A program made the translations under genes and the position numbers. 64,000 bases of DNA from the NCBI GenBank assembly GCA_015501585.1, contig JADNRY010000047.1, forward strand, positions 186,001 to 250,000, in the 5' to 3' direction. Position 1 is the stretch's first letter. Each line of letters opens with the position of its first letter. This stretch comes from Rhodocollybia butyracea. Taxonomy: Eukaryota; Basidiomycota; Agaricomycetes; Agaricales; Omphalotaceae. Positions 35,580-46,257 of the stretch are shown piece after piece. The notes beneath the pieces were generated by a model. It worked only from the letters and a program-made list of their open reading frames with translations, ran no database searches and had not been told where the DNA came from.

Positions 35580-37310
35580 ATGAGCGCTTATGACATAAAC
35601 ACCTTTTCGACGATCATCATGCAGTTCTGTTCAAACTGCAAACAAAATATCTTCGGTCCTCGATTAAACATGGATCTCTCGTCCATTCGCGAAAAACTTC
35701 GTTTTGACTCTGGTCCGACATCAGTCCAGCCTGATGAAATCAGGTCCATTCTCCAAAATGCGCAACGAGACCTAGATGATTATGACAGGGAAATTCATCG
35801 TCTTGAATCGCATCGAATGGTCTTGATTGCGGAGCAAGAGCGTACTCGGGAAATTATGAAGCAGGTACAATGTCTACTTGTTCCCATTCGAAAACTCCCA
35901 GACGAAATTTTGGGATGTATTTTTGACGAATGCTGTGACATGAATTACTTCAGATCCATTGGTGTCAATCCGCCGGTGGATCCTGTAGGATGTTTGAAAA
36001 TCAAGCCTGCACTGGTTCTCAGTAGTGTCTGTTCACGTTGGCGGAGGATTGGGCTTTCCTTGCCACAGATATGGGCAAGAATCTCGTTCCAAATGACTGC
36101 TTCATGGACAACTGATCAGTCATGCTACGAACGTCCCGCTAAAACCTTGACATTATTTGTTGAGCGTTCCAAGCAACACCCACTCACCATCACTATCGAC
36201 GTGAAAGTCACTGAGATCCCACCTGCAGAGTTAGCGTGTAGACCCTTGTCTATATTGATTGACCAATACCTTCATTGGCGTAGCTTTGATTTCATGAGTA
36301 GAAGGACTGGAGATTTCGAGAATCTGCTCACAGCCCTTCCCTCGTTGCATAATGCAATATTTCCACAGCTCATCGACTTACGTGTCGTGGATAGCAACCG
36401 TACAGATTGGGTTTTCTTTACTCGTATATATCCCAACCTCAGATGCTTAACGCTTTTGGCAATGACACCATTCTTTCCTTCCGAGTTCCCACTCGCCCAG
36501 TTGTCACAGCTTCGAGTGCGTGTGATCGATGAGGCCAACATGGGAACGCTTGCTCGGAGGAGTATCAATCTCAAAGCATTGAATATCTCAGATATCTGTG
36601 TAAACAGAAAGATATCTGATGATATCCTAGTTTTACCCACCGCATACCTTCTAGAGACATTAACAGTTCGTCTTCGTCGCGTGAATGGCGTCACTGCGAC
36701 GGTATTCCCATTTTTCAAGTTCCCTGCCTTAAAATCTCTTACAATCAAACCAGATAATAACAACAACAATACTAATAGTATTATTATTACAAGAGGTCCA
36801 TGGGCATACTTCGGCCATTTCATGGCCTTTGTTCAGCGTTCGTCTTTCCCATTAACAAATCTCTTCATCGAACGCGTCAACCTTCCCGACTCGAGTATGG
36901 TCCATCTTTTAGCTCACGTCCCAACTTTGTTGGACTTCACTCTCATTGACACCAATGTCCCACCTGAAGAAAGTCCTATCACAGAAGGACTAATAGAAAG
37001 TCTTCATGCTTACCGATATCAGAATACCTCCCTTCGCCCGCTGAATGGACCTCTTCTCCCGAGGTTGCGCTCCCTTAAATTAACCTACAACGGAGTTGTT
37101 TTCAACGACCAAGCAGTTGTTGATATGATCAAGTCTCGCTGGACGTCAGATTTTAATTCGAATCGGGAAGTTGACTGTTTGCGGTCTTTTACGATGACAT
37201 ATCGGCGTAGAAAAAAGGTTCTGGGTGTTTACGATGTCTTGGACCATATCGAGAAGGATGGTATGAGACTTGTAATTTTGTGGAGGGATGATCTGGCTAG
37301 AAGTAGATAA
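35580..37310 (+). CDS. F-box/LRR-like protein, copy c (intact)
   Basis: Intronless, 576 residues. Residues 17-20 are CSNC in a short Cys-pair leader, about 48-95 form a predicted coiled coil (ILQNAQRDLDDYDREIHRLE), and LPDEILGCIFDECC from residue 106 to SSVCSRWRRIGLSLPQIW is an F-box. The rest contains degenerate leucine-rich segments ending in RLVILWRDD. F-box proteins normally bind Skp1 and bring substrates to an SCF ubiquitin ligase. That role here is inferred. A second in-frame ATG (residue 14, MQFCSNC) is the other possible start. This is the only intact copy in the left arm. A decayed oxidoreductase piece lies directly upstream. Confidence 0.88.
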   Translation: MSAYDINTFSTIIMQFCSNCKQNIFGPRLNMDLSSIREKLRFDSGPTSVQPDEIRSILQNAQRDLDDYDREIHRLESHRMVLIAEQERTREIMKQVQCLLVPIRKLPDEILGCIFDECCDMNYFRSIGVNPPVDPVGCLKIKPALVLSSVCSRWRRIGLSLPQIWARISFQMTASWTTDQSCYERPAKTLTLFVERSKQHPLTITIDVKVTEIPPAELACRPLSILIDQYLHWRSFDFMSRRTGDFENLLTALPSLHNAIFPQLIDLRVVDSNRTDWVFFTRIYPNLRCLTLLAMTPFFPSEFPLAQLSQLRVRVIDEANMGTLARRSINLKALNISDICVNRKISDDILVLPTAYLLETLTVRLRRVNGVTATVFPFFKFPALKSLTIKPDNNNNNTNSIIITRGPWAYFGHFMAFVQRSSFPLTNLFIERVNLPDSSMVHLLAHVPTLLDFTLIDTNVPPEESPITEGLIESLHAYRYQNTSLRPLNGPLLPRLRSLKLTYNGVVFNDQAVVDMIKSRWTSDFNSNREVDCLRSFTMTYRRRKKVLGVYDVLDHIEKDGMRLVILWRDDLARSR

Positions 37311-38230
37311 AACTATTCACTGAAATCCTATTTCGTAGTATGTGCAGTGTCAGAATTTCTTACTGTTACTACCGCCCAAATATGTTTTCATTACGACGAA
37401 GTTTGTTTGTACTATAATATCAGGATACAAAATGAAAATGGACAGCATCACCTGCTCGTTATGTGCGGCCATTCACAACGTACCAAAATTGGCTGTTGTA
37501 CTACAAGACGCGACCGTGATTCACTGTTGACTTGGAAGCGAGGACAAAGAATTTTGTGGTAAAACTTTCAGTCCTTTTTCCTGATGTTCAGAGCTACCTA
37601 CCGGAATATTATCGTTCAATGGCGCGTCGAATGGAAACACACGATGGGTATTACTGACAATGAGAAACGCGAGAACACAGGTACACCTTTTCAAAGTGAT
37701 ATTAGCGCTTTCAGGCTAGAAACACAGTATGAGCGTAGCATGTCCCCAGTCACTTCAATCATCGAATACTCTGGCGCATAGATCCGTGGAGGAAGCTCTT
37801 GAAGCTGCTGCGTTTAAGCAACAACCAGTGGGGTAAAATGAAAGGGTCGATGGTAGTTCAACGTTCAGTTCAAAGGTGGTCTTGGCTTTATCTTGCTCGC
37901 GTTTTTCGAACTGAAACTTTGTAGTACATGGTGTGGGTTATCGAGAAGTGAGCACAGTATGTAAGGAAGTGTTTACCATCATTACTTCGGCCCGATATTC
38001 CTTGACGCCGGCACCAGGCGCTTCTTTCAACTTCCAGCAATCCTCAAAACAAAAGCAGGCGAGTCATTTTTCTGGAGATTATGGTTTTAAGAGGTCCTCT
38101 GGGGTGTTATGAAGCTGTCTAGAAAGTTTGAACGGATAAAATGTCTTGGAAACAAGAAATTTCGTTGGATTAAAAAAATGTTGTCGGATGTAGAACTAAC
38201 AACTTTTTTCATTTGTTCTTTCTTCCAGCC
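37311..38230. other. Spacer between F-box copy c and RPL20
   Basis: 37375-37440 is the duplicated 3' flank of the F-box unit. The rest up to the RPL20 start shows no gene. It marks the inner edge of the left duplicated arm. Confidence 0.5.
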
Positions 38231-38926
38231 ATGGGCCTTCAAGAATTCCAAGTCGTCGGTCGCCATTTGCCCACCGAGTCCGAACCGACTCCCAAAATCT
38301 TCCGTATGCGCATCTTTGCGCCTAACGAAGTTGTCGCCAAGTCGCGGTTCTGGTACTTTTTGAGGTGTGTTCAGGATGCTAGGGATTTTCCTCGAAATTC
38401 ATTTTTTGTTGCTCAGGCAATTGAAGAAGGTCAAGAAAGCCAATGGAGAGATCATTGGTATCAACGTCGTCCGTAGATTATCCCTTGCAGCCCTCAAGAG
38501 GCAGGCGGAATGGGATTGCTGATCTTTTTTCTTCTTTAGATCCACGAGAAGAAGCCGTTGAAGGTCAAGAACTTTGGTATCTGGCTTCGATACGACTCGC
38601 GGTCTGGTACCCACAACATGTACAAGGAATACCGTGACCTTACTAGGGCTGATGCGGTCAAGAGCATGTACCAGGATATGGCTGCTAGGCACCGTGCTCG
38701 TTTCAGGTCGATCCACGTTAGTAACTCGTTTTTCCCTATAAGTCACTGCTTAATCCCTTCTTTTGTCCTTCTCCAGATCCTCCGAGTTGTCGAGATTGAA
38801 AAGAACGAGGATGTTCGCCGCCCTTACATCAAGCAATTGATGGTTCCCAACCTCAAGTTCCCTCTTCCCCACAGGGTGTCGAAGGCCAAGTCACTCTTCG
38901 TCGCTCACCGTCCTACTACTTTCTGA
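38231..38926 (+). CDS. RPL20: 60S ribosomal protein L20 (eL20, L18ae)
   Basis: The CDS is join(38231..38364,38417..38468,38540..38716,38777..38926), 170 residues. The protein reads [58 protein letters not shown] and [15 protein letters not shown], which is the family from end to end. It belongs to the 60S subunit. Introns are 52-71 nt and contain no snoRNA boxes. Together with SEC63 it forms a conserved island between the two F-box arms. Confidence 0.96.
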
Positions 38927-39134
38927 GTTGGCGTATGAGATGGTGGTCAGAGATAACATTGGGTGTAAAATTTCAGGGTGTGGTACATGCATTCTTTACA
39001 ACGTCTATGTACTTCCTATGATGATATGGTCTTACATGCCCTCTTTTCGCTAACATTATGATGAAGTATTCAAAGTCATGCAAGCGACTTGAAAGAAATG
39101 AGAGGGGAATAAATATGTAGGACACACTTTACCA

Positions 39135-41655
39135 CTAATCGCTATCACTGCTACTGTCAGAGTCGCTTTTGTCATCGTCTGTGCTGCTCTCGTCGTCACT
39201 GTCATCTTTTGGTTGAATCTTTTTCACCTTGCCACCCCGCATGGCGGTCATTTGGCCTGCAAGACTGTCTTCATCTGGATCGGATATTTCATCTTCTGAT
39301 GGTTGCTCGTCTGCGTTCAGCGCGGACGCTTCATCAATTTTCAGCTGTAACGAGAAAAATCAGTCTCTCTCCCGAGGCAAGAAAAGGAAGTAACACAAAC
39401 AGTCATATTCTTAGAAACCTCCTCTCCCACAAATGTGTCGCTGACTAGGTATATTTTCCATGTGTACATTCCGGGTCCTTGAGGCGCCTGGAATTGAATT
39501 TTGTACGCCCGATAATCTCTGTCGCCGTTATTAGGATTGGAGAAGGGTACGCCTGTCACTTTCATTGGAGGGACAACCACACGGGAGTTCTTATCGTCCG
39601 CAAGAACGATCCACCAGCTTGGCTTCCGGTTCTACAAGCACACGGACATTTGATTAGGTGCGAACAGCATGAAAGACCGTCAAGACATACATCAGGCCAA
39701 TAAGGAGCATGAGCATAACCACCCTCTTCCTTGACAGGTTCAGCATCTTTGCGACTTAAAAGGAATTCCTCATCCTTCTCATCGTTGATCTTGATGCTCT
39801 GTTTCACTTCTTCAGCACTTGGCTCTTTCTTTGTAGCCACCGCAGAGCTGGAGGTGGGAGGTGAAAGTCGTAGCTTGACCACAAGATACACGATGGATGA
39901 CGGTGTTACGATGCGTTCACCGATGACTAAGGGAAAACATCAGTACATTTGACGCGTCCGATGATAGCTATTCCTACCTTTGTATGCAGCATCAACCAGT
40001 TCAAGCCTGCCCCACCGAGCTACTGCCTTCTTTACATTCTCGGCCCTGCTATCGCTATTTCCCTCCAACTCTTTGATAACCTCTGTAAAGTCATCGGATT
40101 TAAGAAAATCTTCGCTTTTGATGCCAGGTAGTTGAGATAGTTTGTCCTTTACGTCAGGCGACGAGCGTGGAAGAAGCGCTTGCGCGAGGTATCCATGTAA
40201 GCGCATAACATAAACGGTGGGGATTAACCAGTTGCGAGAGATGGAAATGTTCAACAGTGCGTTAAGGAGTACAGGAGTTTGAAGCAAAATTCGAGTTTGC
40301 ACTGACAAGAAAATATATTTAGTGCGTTGTAGCAAGTCGTACATGAAGGAAACATACCTTTCTGAAGACTCGAACTTTCCACGTTGATCCGTAGAAGATG
40401 CGCGTATAAAAGTATCATGGCTTTACGGTGCCCAGAATCCTTTGATGTATCGAGGAAAGACTGTAATTTTTCCCATTGCCTGGGCGCTAGCAAGATGATA
40501 TTCTTCTCTAGACGGTCAAGTTCAGCGACATCTTCTGGTTTACCCTTCGACTGAGGCAACTCTCGCTTGTAAGCCTTTCCAAGTGTGCCTACAACGTCTT
40601 CCATTGTGGAATCCTCTTTCAGGGACTTGAAAAACGTGGCAGCAGAGCTAGCGTTGATACCATCCTTTGTTTTCTGGCGAGAGCCGAACCACCATCGTCC
40701 CTAGGAGATATTTGAGCTACAACGAGAATGGTCCAAGTCGTCGAGACTTACGACGAGAGTTGGCAGTGCACCACCAAAGATCAATCCGTATACACCCAGT
40801 ACCCAGACGTTGTTTTTACTCTCCACAATCCATTTAGGTAGCGCAATTCCTATCGCAGTTTGCTGTGGCCCATCCGGGTTCCCATATTTTCTCAGGTTCT
40901 CTCGAATCGTCTCGTCTGTCAACCTGAAAAATGTTGGTGGCGTAATTTCGTGTCAGTAATGGAAAACTCACGACTTGTATGCCTTTGTAAGGTCTACGAA
41001 ATGATTCTGAATTTCTTCGATGGTTTGATTGACTGTCGCCTTGACTTTGTCTGGGTGGCTGTTGAAGAGTCAAAAATGTGTGGGTCAGAAACTCGATGGA
41101 AGGTACTTGCTAAAGTTTTGAGAGCTTCTTGTAGTGAGACTTAATTTCCTTCTCGGTAGCCACCTGGAGGATAATATGAGAACGTCTCAATACGCGTGGA
41201 TATAGCGAAACGTACAGCTGTTATTCCCAGAATCTCAAAAGGATCGTATAGTTTGTTGTCCAACTTGGCATTTGCGACTTTAAATGAAAGATATCCCAGC
41301 ACGGACCAACCACCAATGATAAACAAAGTTCTATCAAGTGATTCAGTTCGCTTGATTACCCGGAAAAGACAGAAAACCGACTCACTTTGCGGAGAACTGT
41401 GGATTTAATATCGAGCCTTTCTCTCTCTTGGCAATCCGCGAGCGTTGTTCAGTACAGAGGCTACATTGGCATCCCGCTAGGGTCTTCCTCTCTGGATCAG
41501 AAATGAAATTATTATACAGAGGTTTTGTGATACGTGTCCGAGAAATGCTTACTGGAAGGTGAGATGGAAAGGGTCAAGGGAACGAGAATTAGAGCAAGGA
41601 AGGTGATTATAAAGTATGCGGCCATGCCGCCTTCATCGTAGCTGTAGTTTGCCAT
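39135..41655 (-). CDS. SEC63: Protein translocation subunit Sec63 (J-domain, ER)
   Basis: A multi-exon gene starting MANYSYDEGGMAAYFIITFLA. Two N-terminal membrane segments (AYFIITFLALILVPL and LFIIGGWSVLGYLSF) precede a J domain with the HPD motif (KLFHPDKVK), which stimulates the ER Hsp70 Kar2. A third membrane segment (VWVLGVYGLIFGGALPTLVV) and a cytosolic Brl domain follow, and the tail is acidic, ending DSDSSSDSD. The acidic tail is the part known to bind Sec62. This order is diagnostic for Sec63 of the post-translational translocon. The stop at 39135 and start at 41655 fit. Internal introns were not all resolved. Confidence 0.94.
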
Positions 41656-42604
41656 TATAGCGCGTCGCAATCGACAACCACGAACAGATATGTGGTGGTC
41701 AAAGTGAAAGGCGGAATTGTACGTGGCAAAGCTTGGCGGTACGTTACGGCCCGGCCCGAAACCTGAGCGAATTCTAATTGACTTTCAAAGTCCGGTTCTT
41801 GCTTCCCTCTCGATAGAGGATCCCCAGTCCAAATAGCAAGCTCATTCCAGCCTCTTGTGCTCTAGCCACTATGTCCGCTCAGCCTCAAGAGCTTCCTCCA
41901 CGGATCTATGTGCCAGAACATTCGATCTTTCAAATCACCGGAAAAGGAAAGCTTTCGACAATTTTTTGTCCTCGCTTCCAAGAATCTACGAATATGACCT
42001 CGAGGCCACTGAGGAATCCTCCATAGAGCTAGTCGAACAGCAAGGAACAGAGGAGATCCTCTAATCTGATCTTAGGATTCGCTTCACTTGGTCAAAGGCA
42101 CTTGGATCCTCTTGGATCGCAAGTGTGCACTAAAGTACTAATTACCAGGCAATGGGCGGCTTCGCACTTGTTCATCGCATACTGTGCCACGAGAAAACCC
42201 TGATAACAAGCCAGACCTCAGCGTGTCTCTCCTTCCGACGTGACTCGTACTATCTTGGACGCCGACCCTGAGGAAAGTAGTGCATATGAGTGTGAACGGA
42301 ATATCCATGACAGGAAGCTATAAAGGGCGCGTATAGGTGCGTACCTTGTCATCAAGTTGGGAGATGCGTCATTCCAATTACAGAGGCACCCAGATGAACC
42401 GGTCGCGTCTTGCACGAATTTGGTACGTCACTGTGAATGACCGCGCATTGGTGATAGTGTTCATTTTGTATCTTGATACCATAGTGCAAGCAAACTTCGT
42501 CGTAATGAAAATAGATTTTGGCAACAGTAGATGTACTTATCATAGTAAGAAATTCTGTATATACGAAACGCATCGGAGATTCTGGTGAACAGCAATAGTT
42601 TTAT
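41656..42604. other. Spacer between SEC63 and F-box copy d
   Basis: 41870 opens a short frame (MSAQPQELPPRIYVPEHS), and an overlapping frame of 69 codons runs 41855-42064. Neither has a recognisable family, and either could be a 5' exon of a gene cut off by the duplication edge. 42150-42270 matches the end of decayed ORF X (34.3 and 46.9 kb). 42440-42560 is the duplicated F-box 3' flank. Confidence 0.4.
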
Positions 42605-44320
42605 CTATTTCTTTCTAGCCAGATCATCCTTCCACAAAATGATGAGTCTCATGCCATCCTTCTCGATATGGTCCAAGACAGCATAAGCGTCCAAAACCTT
42701 TTCTCTACGCCGATATGACATTGTAAAAGAGCGCAGACAGTCAACTTCCCGATGCGAAATGAGATCGGACGTCCAGCGAGACTTGATCGTATCAACAACT
42801 GCTTGGTCGTTGAAAGCGACTCCGTTGTAAGTTAATTTAAGGGATCGCAACCTCGGAAGAAGAGGTCCATTCAGCGGGGAGCTTTTCCGATATCGATATG
42901 CATGAAGGCTTTCTATCAGTCCTTCTGTGATAGGACTTTCTTCAGGTGGGACATTGGTGTCAATGAGAGTGAAATTCAACAAGGTTGGAACATGGGCTAA
43001 AAGATGGACCATATTCGAATCGGGAAGGCTGAGGTTTTCGATGAAGAGAGATGTTAATGAGAAGGACGAACGCTGAGCGAAGGCCATGAAATGGCTGAAG
43101 TATGCCCATGGACCTGATTTGGGCCGTATATTATCTGGTCTGATTGTGAGAGACTGTAAGGCAGGGAACTTGAAAAATGGGAACACTGTCGCAACGCGGT
43201 CGCCCGCGTCACAAAGACGAACCGTTAATTTCTCTAGGAGGTGGTATGTGGTGGGTAAAACTTGGAAATCATCAAGTACCTCTCTCTTTACACAGATATC
43301 TGAGATATCCAATGCTATGAGAGTGGTACTCCGAGCGAATAGACGCGATGGTCTCATGTCGGTCTCATTGACCAAGCCCACTCGAAGCCGTGACAGCTGG
43401 TTGAGTGGGAACTCAGAAGGAAAGGATGATGCAGTTGACATTATAAAGTCTAAATATTTGAGGTTCGGATATATACGAGTGAACAAAATCCAATCTGTAT
43501 GGCGGACAATCATGATATGTAAGTCGATGAGCCGTGGAAATGTGAGATCGTGCAACGAGGAAAAGGCTGTGAGCAAGATATCGAGATCTTCAGACCGTAA
43601 ACTCCAGAAACGAAAGTTACGCCAACGAAGATGCTGGTTAATCAATATTGACAAGGGTGTACACGTTAACTCTGCAGGTGGAGGGTTAGCGTTTATCACG
43701 TCGATATTGATGGTGAGTGGGTGTTGTTTGGAACGCTCAACAAATGATGTCAAGATTGTAGCAGGACGTTCGTAGCATGACTGATCAGTTGTCCATGAAG
43801 CAGTCATTTTGAACGAGATTCTTGCCCATATCTGCGGCAAGGAAAGCCCAATCCTCCGCCAACGTGAGCAGACACTACTGAGAACCAGCGCAGGCTTGGT
43901 CCCCAACTGTCCTATAGGATCCACCGGCGGATCAACACCAACCGATCTGAAGTAATTCATGCCACAGCATTCATCGAAGATACATCCCAAAATCTCGTCA
44001 GGAAGTTTTCGAATAGGAGCAAGTAGACATTGGACCTGCTCCATAATTTCTCGTGTGCGCTCCTTCTCCGTAATCAAGACCATTCGACGCGATTCAAGAC
44101 GATGAATTTCCCTGTCATAATCATCTAGGTCTCGTTGTGCGTTTTGAAGAATGGAAGTGATTTCATCAGGCTTGACTGATGTCGGGCCAGAGTCCGAACG
44201 TAGTTTTTCGCGAATGGCCGAGAGATCTATGTTGAGTCGAGGAGCGAAGACGTTTTGTTTACAGTTTGAACAGAACTGCATGATTGCAAAATTGAAAAAA
44301 AGGTTGCAATAAGCGCTCAA
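42605..44320 (-). CDS. F-box/LRR-like protein, copy d (intact)
   Basis: Intronless, 571 residues, paralogue of copies c and e. It has the CSNCKQN leader, coiled coil (ILQNAQRDLDDYDREIHRLE), F-box (LPDEILGCIFDECC and SSVCSRWRRIGLSLPQIW) and LRR-like C-terminus ending RLIILWKDDLARKK. The segment before MQFCSNC differs from the others (MSAYCNLFFNFAI), so initiation at the internal Met is possible. It lies head-to-tail with copy e, 206 bp apart. The predicted role is an SCF substrate adaptor. Confidence 0.88.
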   Translation of the reverse strand: MSAYCNLFFNFAIMQFCSNCKQNVFAPRLNIDLSAIREKLRSDSGPTSVKPDEITSILQNAQRDLDDYDREIHRLESRRMVLITEKERTREIMEQVQCLLAPIRKLPDEILGCIFDECCGMNYFRSVGVDPPVDPIGQLGTKPALVLSSVCSRWRRIGLSLPQIWARISFKMTASWTTDQSCYERPATILTSFVERSKQHPLTINIDVINANPPPAELTCTPLSILINQHLRWRNFRFWSLRSEDLDILLTAFSSLHDLTFPRLIDLHIMIVRHTDWILFTRIYPNLKYLDFIMSTASSFPSEFPLNQLSRLRVGLVNETDMRPSRLFARSTTLIALDISDICVKREVLDDFQVLPTTYHLLEKLTVRLCDAGDRVATVFPFFKFPALQSLTIRPDNIRPKSGPWAYFSHFMAFAQRSSFSLTSLFIENLSLPDSNMVHLLAHVPTLLNFTLIDTNVPPEESPITEGLIESLHAYRYRKSSPLNGPLLPRLRSLKLTYNGVAFNDQAVVDTIKSRWTSDLISHREVDCLRSFTMSYRRREKVLDAYAVLDHIEKDGMRLIILWKDDLARKK

Positions 44321-44526
44321 TTGATGGACATTTTCTACTGTTCATTGACTGGCTATGATACTCTCAAGAGTCCTTGCCTTCCTTTGGATCCTAATATACT
44401 TCCAGCTATGACCCACGCTCTTTCACTGCGATGTTCACCTCGATGAAGATAGGCTGTCTTTTTCTGAAGCGACCGGTCATAATTTCCGCAAAACACAACA
44501 GAAGATACTTACTACTAGTTACATAT

Positions 44527-46257
44527 CTATTCTGTACTACCCAAGTCATCCTTCCACAAAATCACAAGTCTCATACCATCCCTCTCGATATTGTCCAAGA
44601 CATTGTAAGCATCCAGAACCTTTTTTCTACGCCGATATGTCATGGTAAAAGACCGCAAACAGTCAACTTCCTGACCCGAAATGAAATCTGACGTCCAGCG
44701 AGACTTGATCATATCAACGACTGCTTGGTCATTGAAAACGACTCCGTCATAAGTTAATTTAAGGGAGCGCAACCTCGGGAGAAGAGGTCCATTCAGCGGG
44801 GAGCTTTTCCGATATCGATATGCATGAAGACTTTCTATCAGTCCTTCCGTGATAGGACTTTCTTCAGGTGGGACATTGGTGTCAATGAGAGTGAAATCCA
44901 ACAAAGTTGAGACATGAGCTAAAAGATGGACCATACTCGAGTCGGGAAGGTTAAGGCTTTCGATGAAGAGAGTTGTTAACGAGAAGGACGAACGCTGAAC
45001 AAAGGTCATGAAATGGCTGAAGTATGCCCATGGACCTGATTTGGGCAGTGTATCATCTGGTTTGATTGTAAGAGACTTTAAGGCGGATGACTTAAAAAAT
45101 GGGAACACCGGTGTTACAACGTAGTCACCCGCGTCAAAAAGACGAACCGTTAATGTCTCTAGAAGGTGGTATGCGGTGGGTAAGACTTGGAGACCATTAC
45201 ATCTCTCTCCTTTTAGACAGACGTCTGAGATATCCAACGCTATGAGATTAATACTCCGAGCAAATACACCCGTTCTCATGTCCATCTCACTGACCAAAAC
45301 CACTCGAAGCTGTGACAACTGCGTGAATGAGAACTCGGCAGGAAAGGATGGGGCAGTTGTCCTAAAGTCTAAGCATTTGAGGTTGGGATAGATACGAGTA
45401 AAGAAAACCCAATCTGTATCGTGGGTATGTCCGATATGTAAGTCGATGAGTTGTGGAAATGTGAGATCGTGTAACGAGGAAAGGGATGCGAGCAATGTCT
45501 TGAGATCTTCAGGTCGTGTGGGTGTGCCCCAGAAACTAAAGCTAGACCAATGAAGATGTTGGTTAACCAATATAGACAAGGGTCTACATATTAATTCTGC
45601 CGGTAAAATGATTGTTTTGCTCAATTTAACAGTGATAGTGAGTGGGTGTTTCTTTGAACGCTCAACAAATAATGTCAAGGTTTCAGCAGGATGTTCGTGG
45701 TGATCAGTCATCAATGAAGCATCGTCTTGGTCCTGAGTCATTGTGAACGAGATTCTTGCCCATATCTGTGGCAAGGAAAGCCCAATCCTCCGCCAACGTG
45801 AGCAGACACTACTGAGAACCAGCGCAGGCTTGATCCTCAAACGCTCTATAGGATCCACCGGTGGATCAACACCAATCGAACTGAAGTGATTCACACCACA
45901 GCATTCGTCAAAGATACATCCCAAAATCTCGTCGGGAAGTTTTCGAATAGGAGCAAGTAGACATTGGACCTGCTCCATGATATCTCGTGTGCGTTCCTGC
46001 TGCGCAATCAGGACCATTCGACGCGATTCCAGACGATAGATTTCCCTGTCATAATCATCCAAGTCGCGTTGCGCATTTTGGAGAATGGACGCGATTTCAT
46101 CAGGCTGGACTGATGTCGGGCCAGAGTCTGAACGTAGTTTTTCGCGAATGGCCGAGTGATCTATGTTTAGTCGAGCAGCGAAGATGTTTTGCTTGCAGTT
46201 TGAACAGAACTGCATGATCGTAAGCTTGAAAAAAGGATGTATATAATAAGCGCTCAA
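44527..46257 (-). CDS. F-box/LRR-like protein, copy e (intact)
   Basis: Intronless, 576 residues. The domain order is as in copies c and d: CSNCKQN leader, coiled coil, F-box with LPDEILGCIFDECC, and LRR-like repeats such as LPDSSMVHLLAHVSTLLDF. The middle substrate-binding region (roughly residues 190-400) is the most divergent part between copies, while the F-box and the last 150 residues are nearly constant. This would be expected if the variable region recognises different targets. That reading is inference. Confidence 0.88.
   Translation of the reverse strand: MSAYYIHPFFKLTIMQFCSNCKQNIFAARLNIDHSAIREKLRSDSGPTSVQPDEIASILQNAQRDLDDYDREIYRLESRRMVLIAQQERTRDIMEQVQCLLAPIRKLPDEILGCIFDECCGVNHFSSIGVDPPVDPIERLRIKPALVLSSVCSRWRRIGLSLPQIWARISFTMTQDQDDASLMTDHHEHPAETLTLFVERSKKHPLTITVKLSKTIILPAELICRPLSILVNQHLHWSSFSFWGTPTRPEDLKTLLASLSSLHDLTFPQLIDLHIGHTHDTDWVFFTRIYPNLKCLDFRTTAPSFPAEFSFTQLSQLRVVLVSEMDMRTGVFARSINLIALDISDVCLKGERCNGLQVLPTAYHLLETLTVRLFDAGDYVVTPVFPFFKSSALKSLTIKPDDTLPKSGPWAYFSHFMTFVQRSSFSLTTLFIESLNLPDSSMVHLLAHVSTLLDFTLIDTNVPPEESPITEGLIESLHAYRYRKSSPLNGPLLPRLRSLKLTYDGVVFNDQAVVDMIKSRWTSDFISGQEVDCLRSFTMTYRRRKKVLDAYNVLDNIERDGMRLVILWKDDLGSTE

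Noticed and set aside
36272..36823. 183-codon antisense frame in F-box copy c
   Set aside because: It has the same origin as the other antisense frames of this family. No start context or motif supports it.
41855..42064. 69-codon frame as a small gene beside SEC63
   Set aside because: Two overlapping frames are equally open, neither has a known motif, and the region borders duplicated spacer. It is mentioned in the spacer entry only.
43086..43775. 229-codon open frame on the plus strand inside F-box copy d
   Set aside because: Similar antisense frames appear in copies e and f because the copies share sequence. It has no independent motif and is a shadow of the F-box gene.
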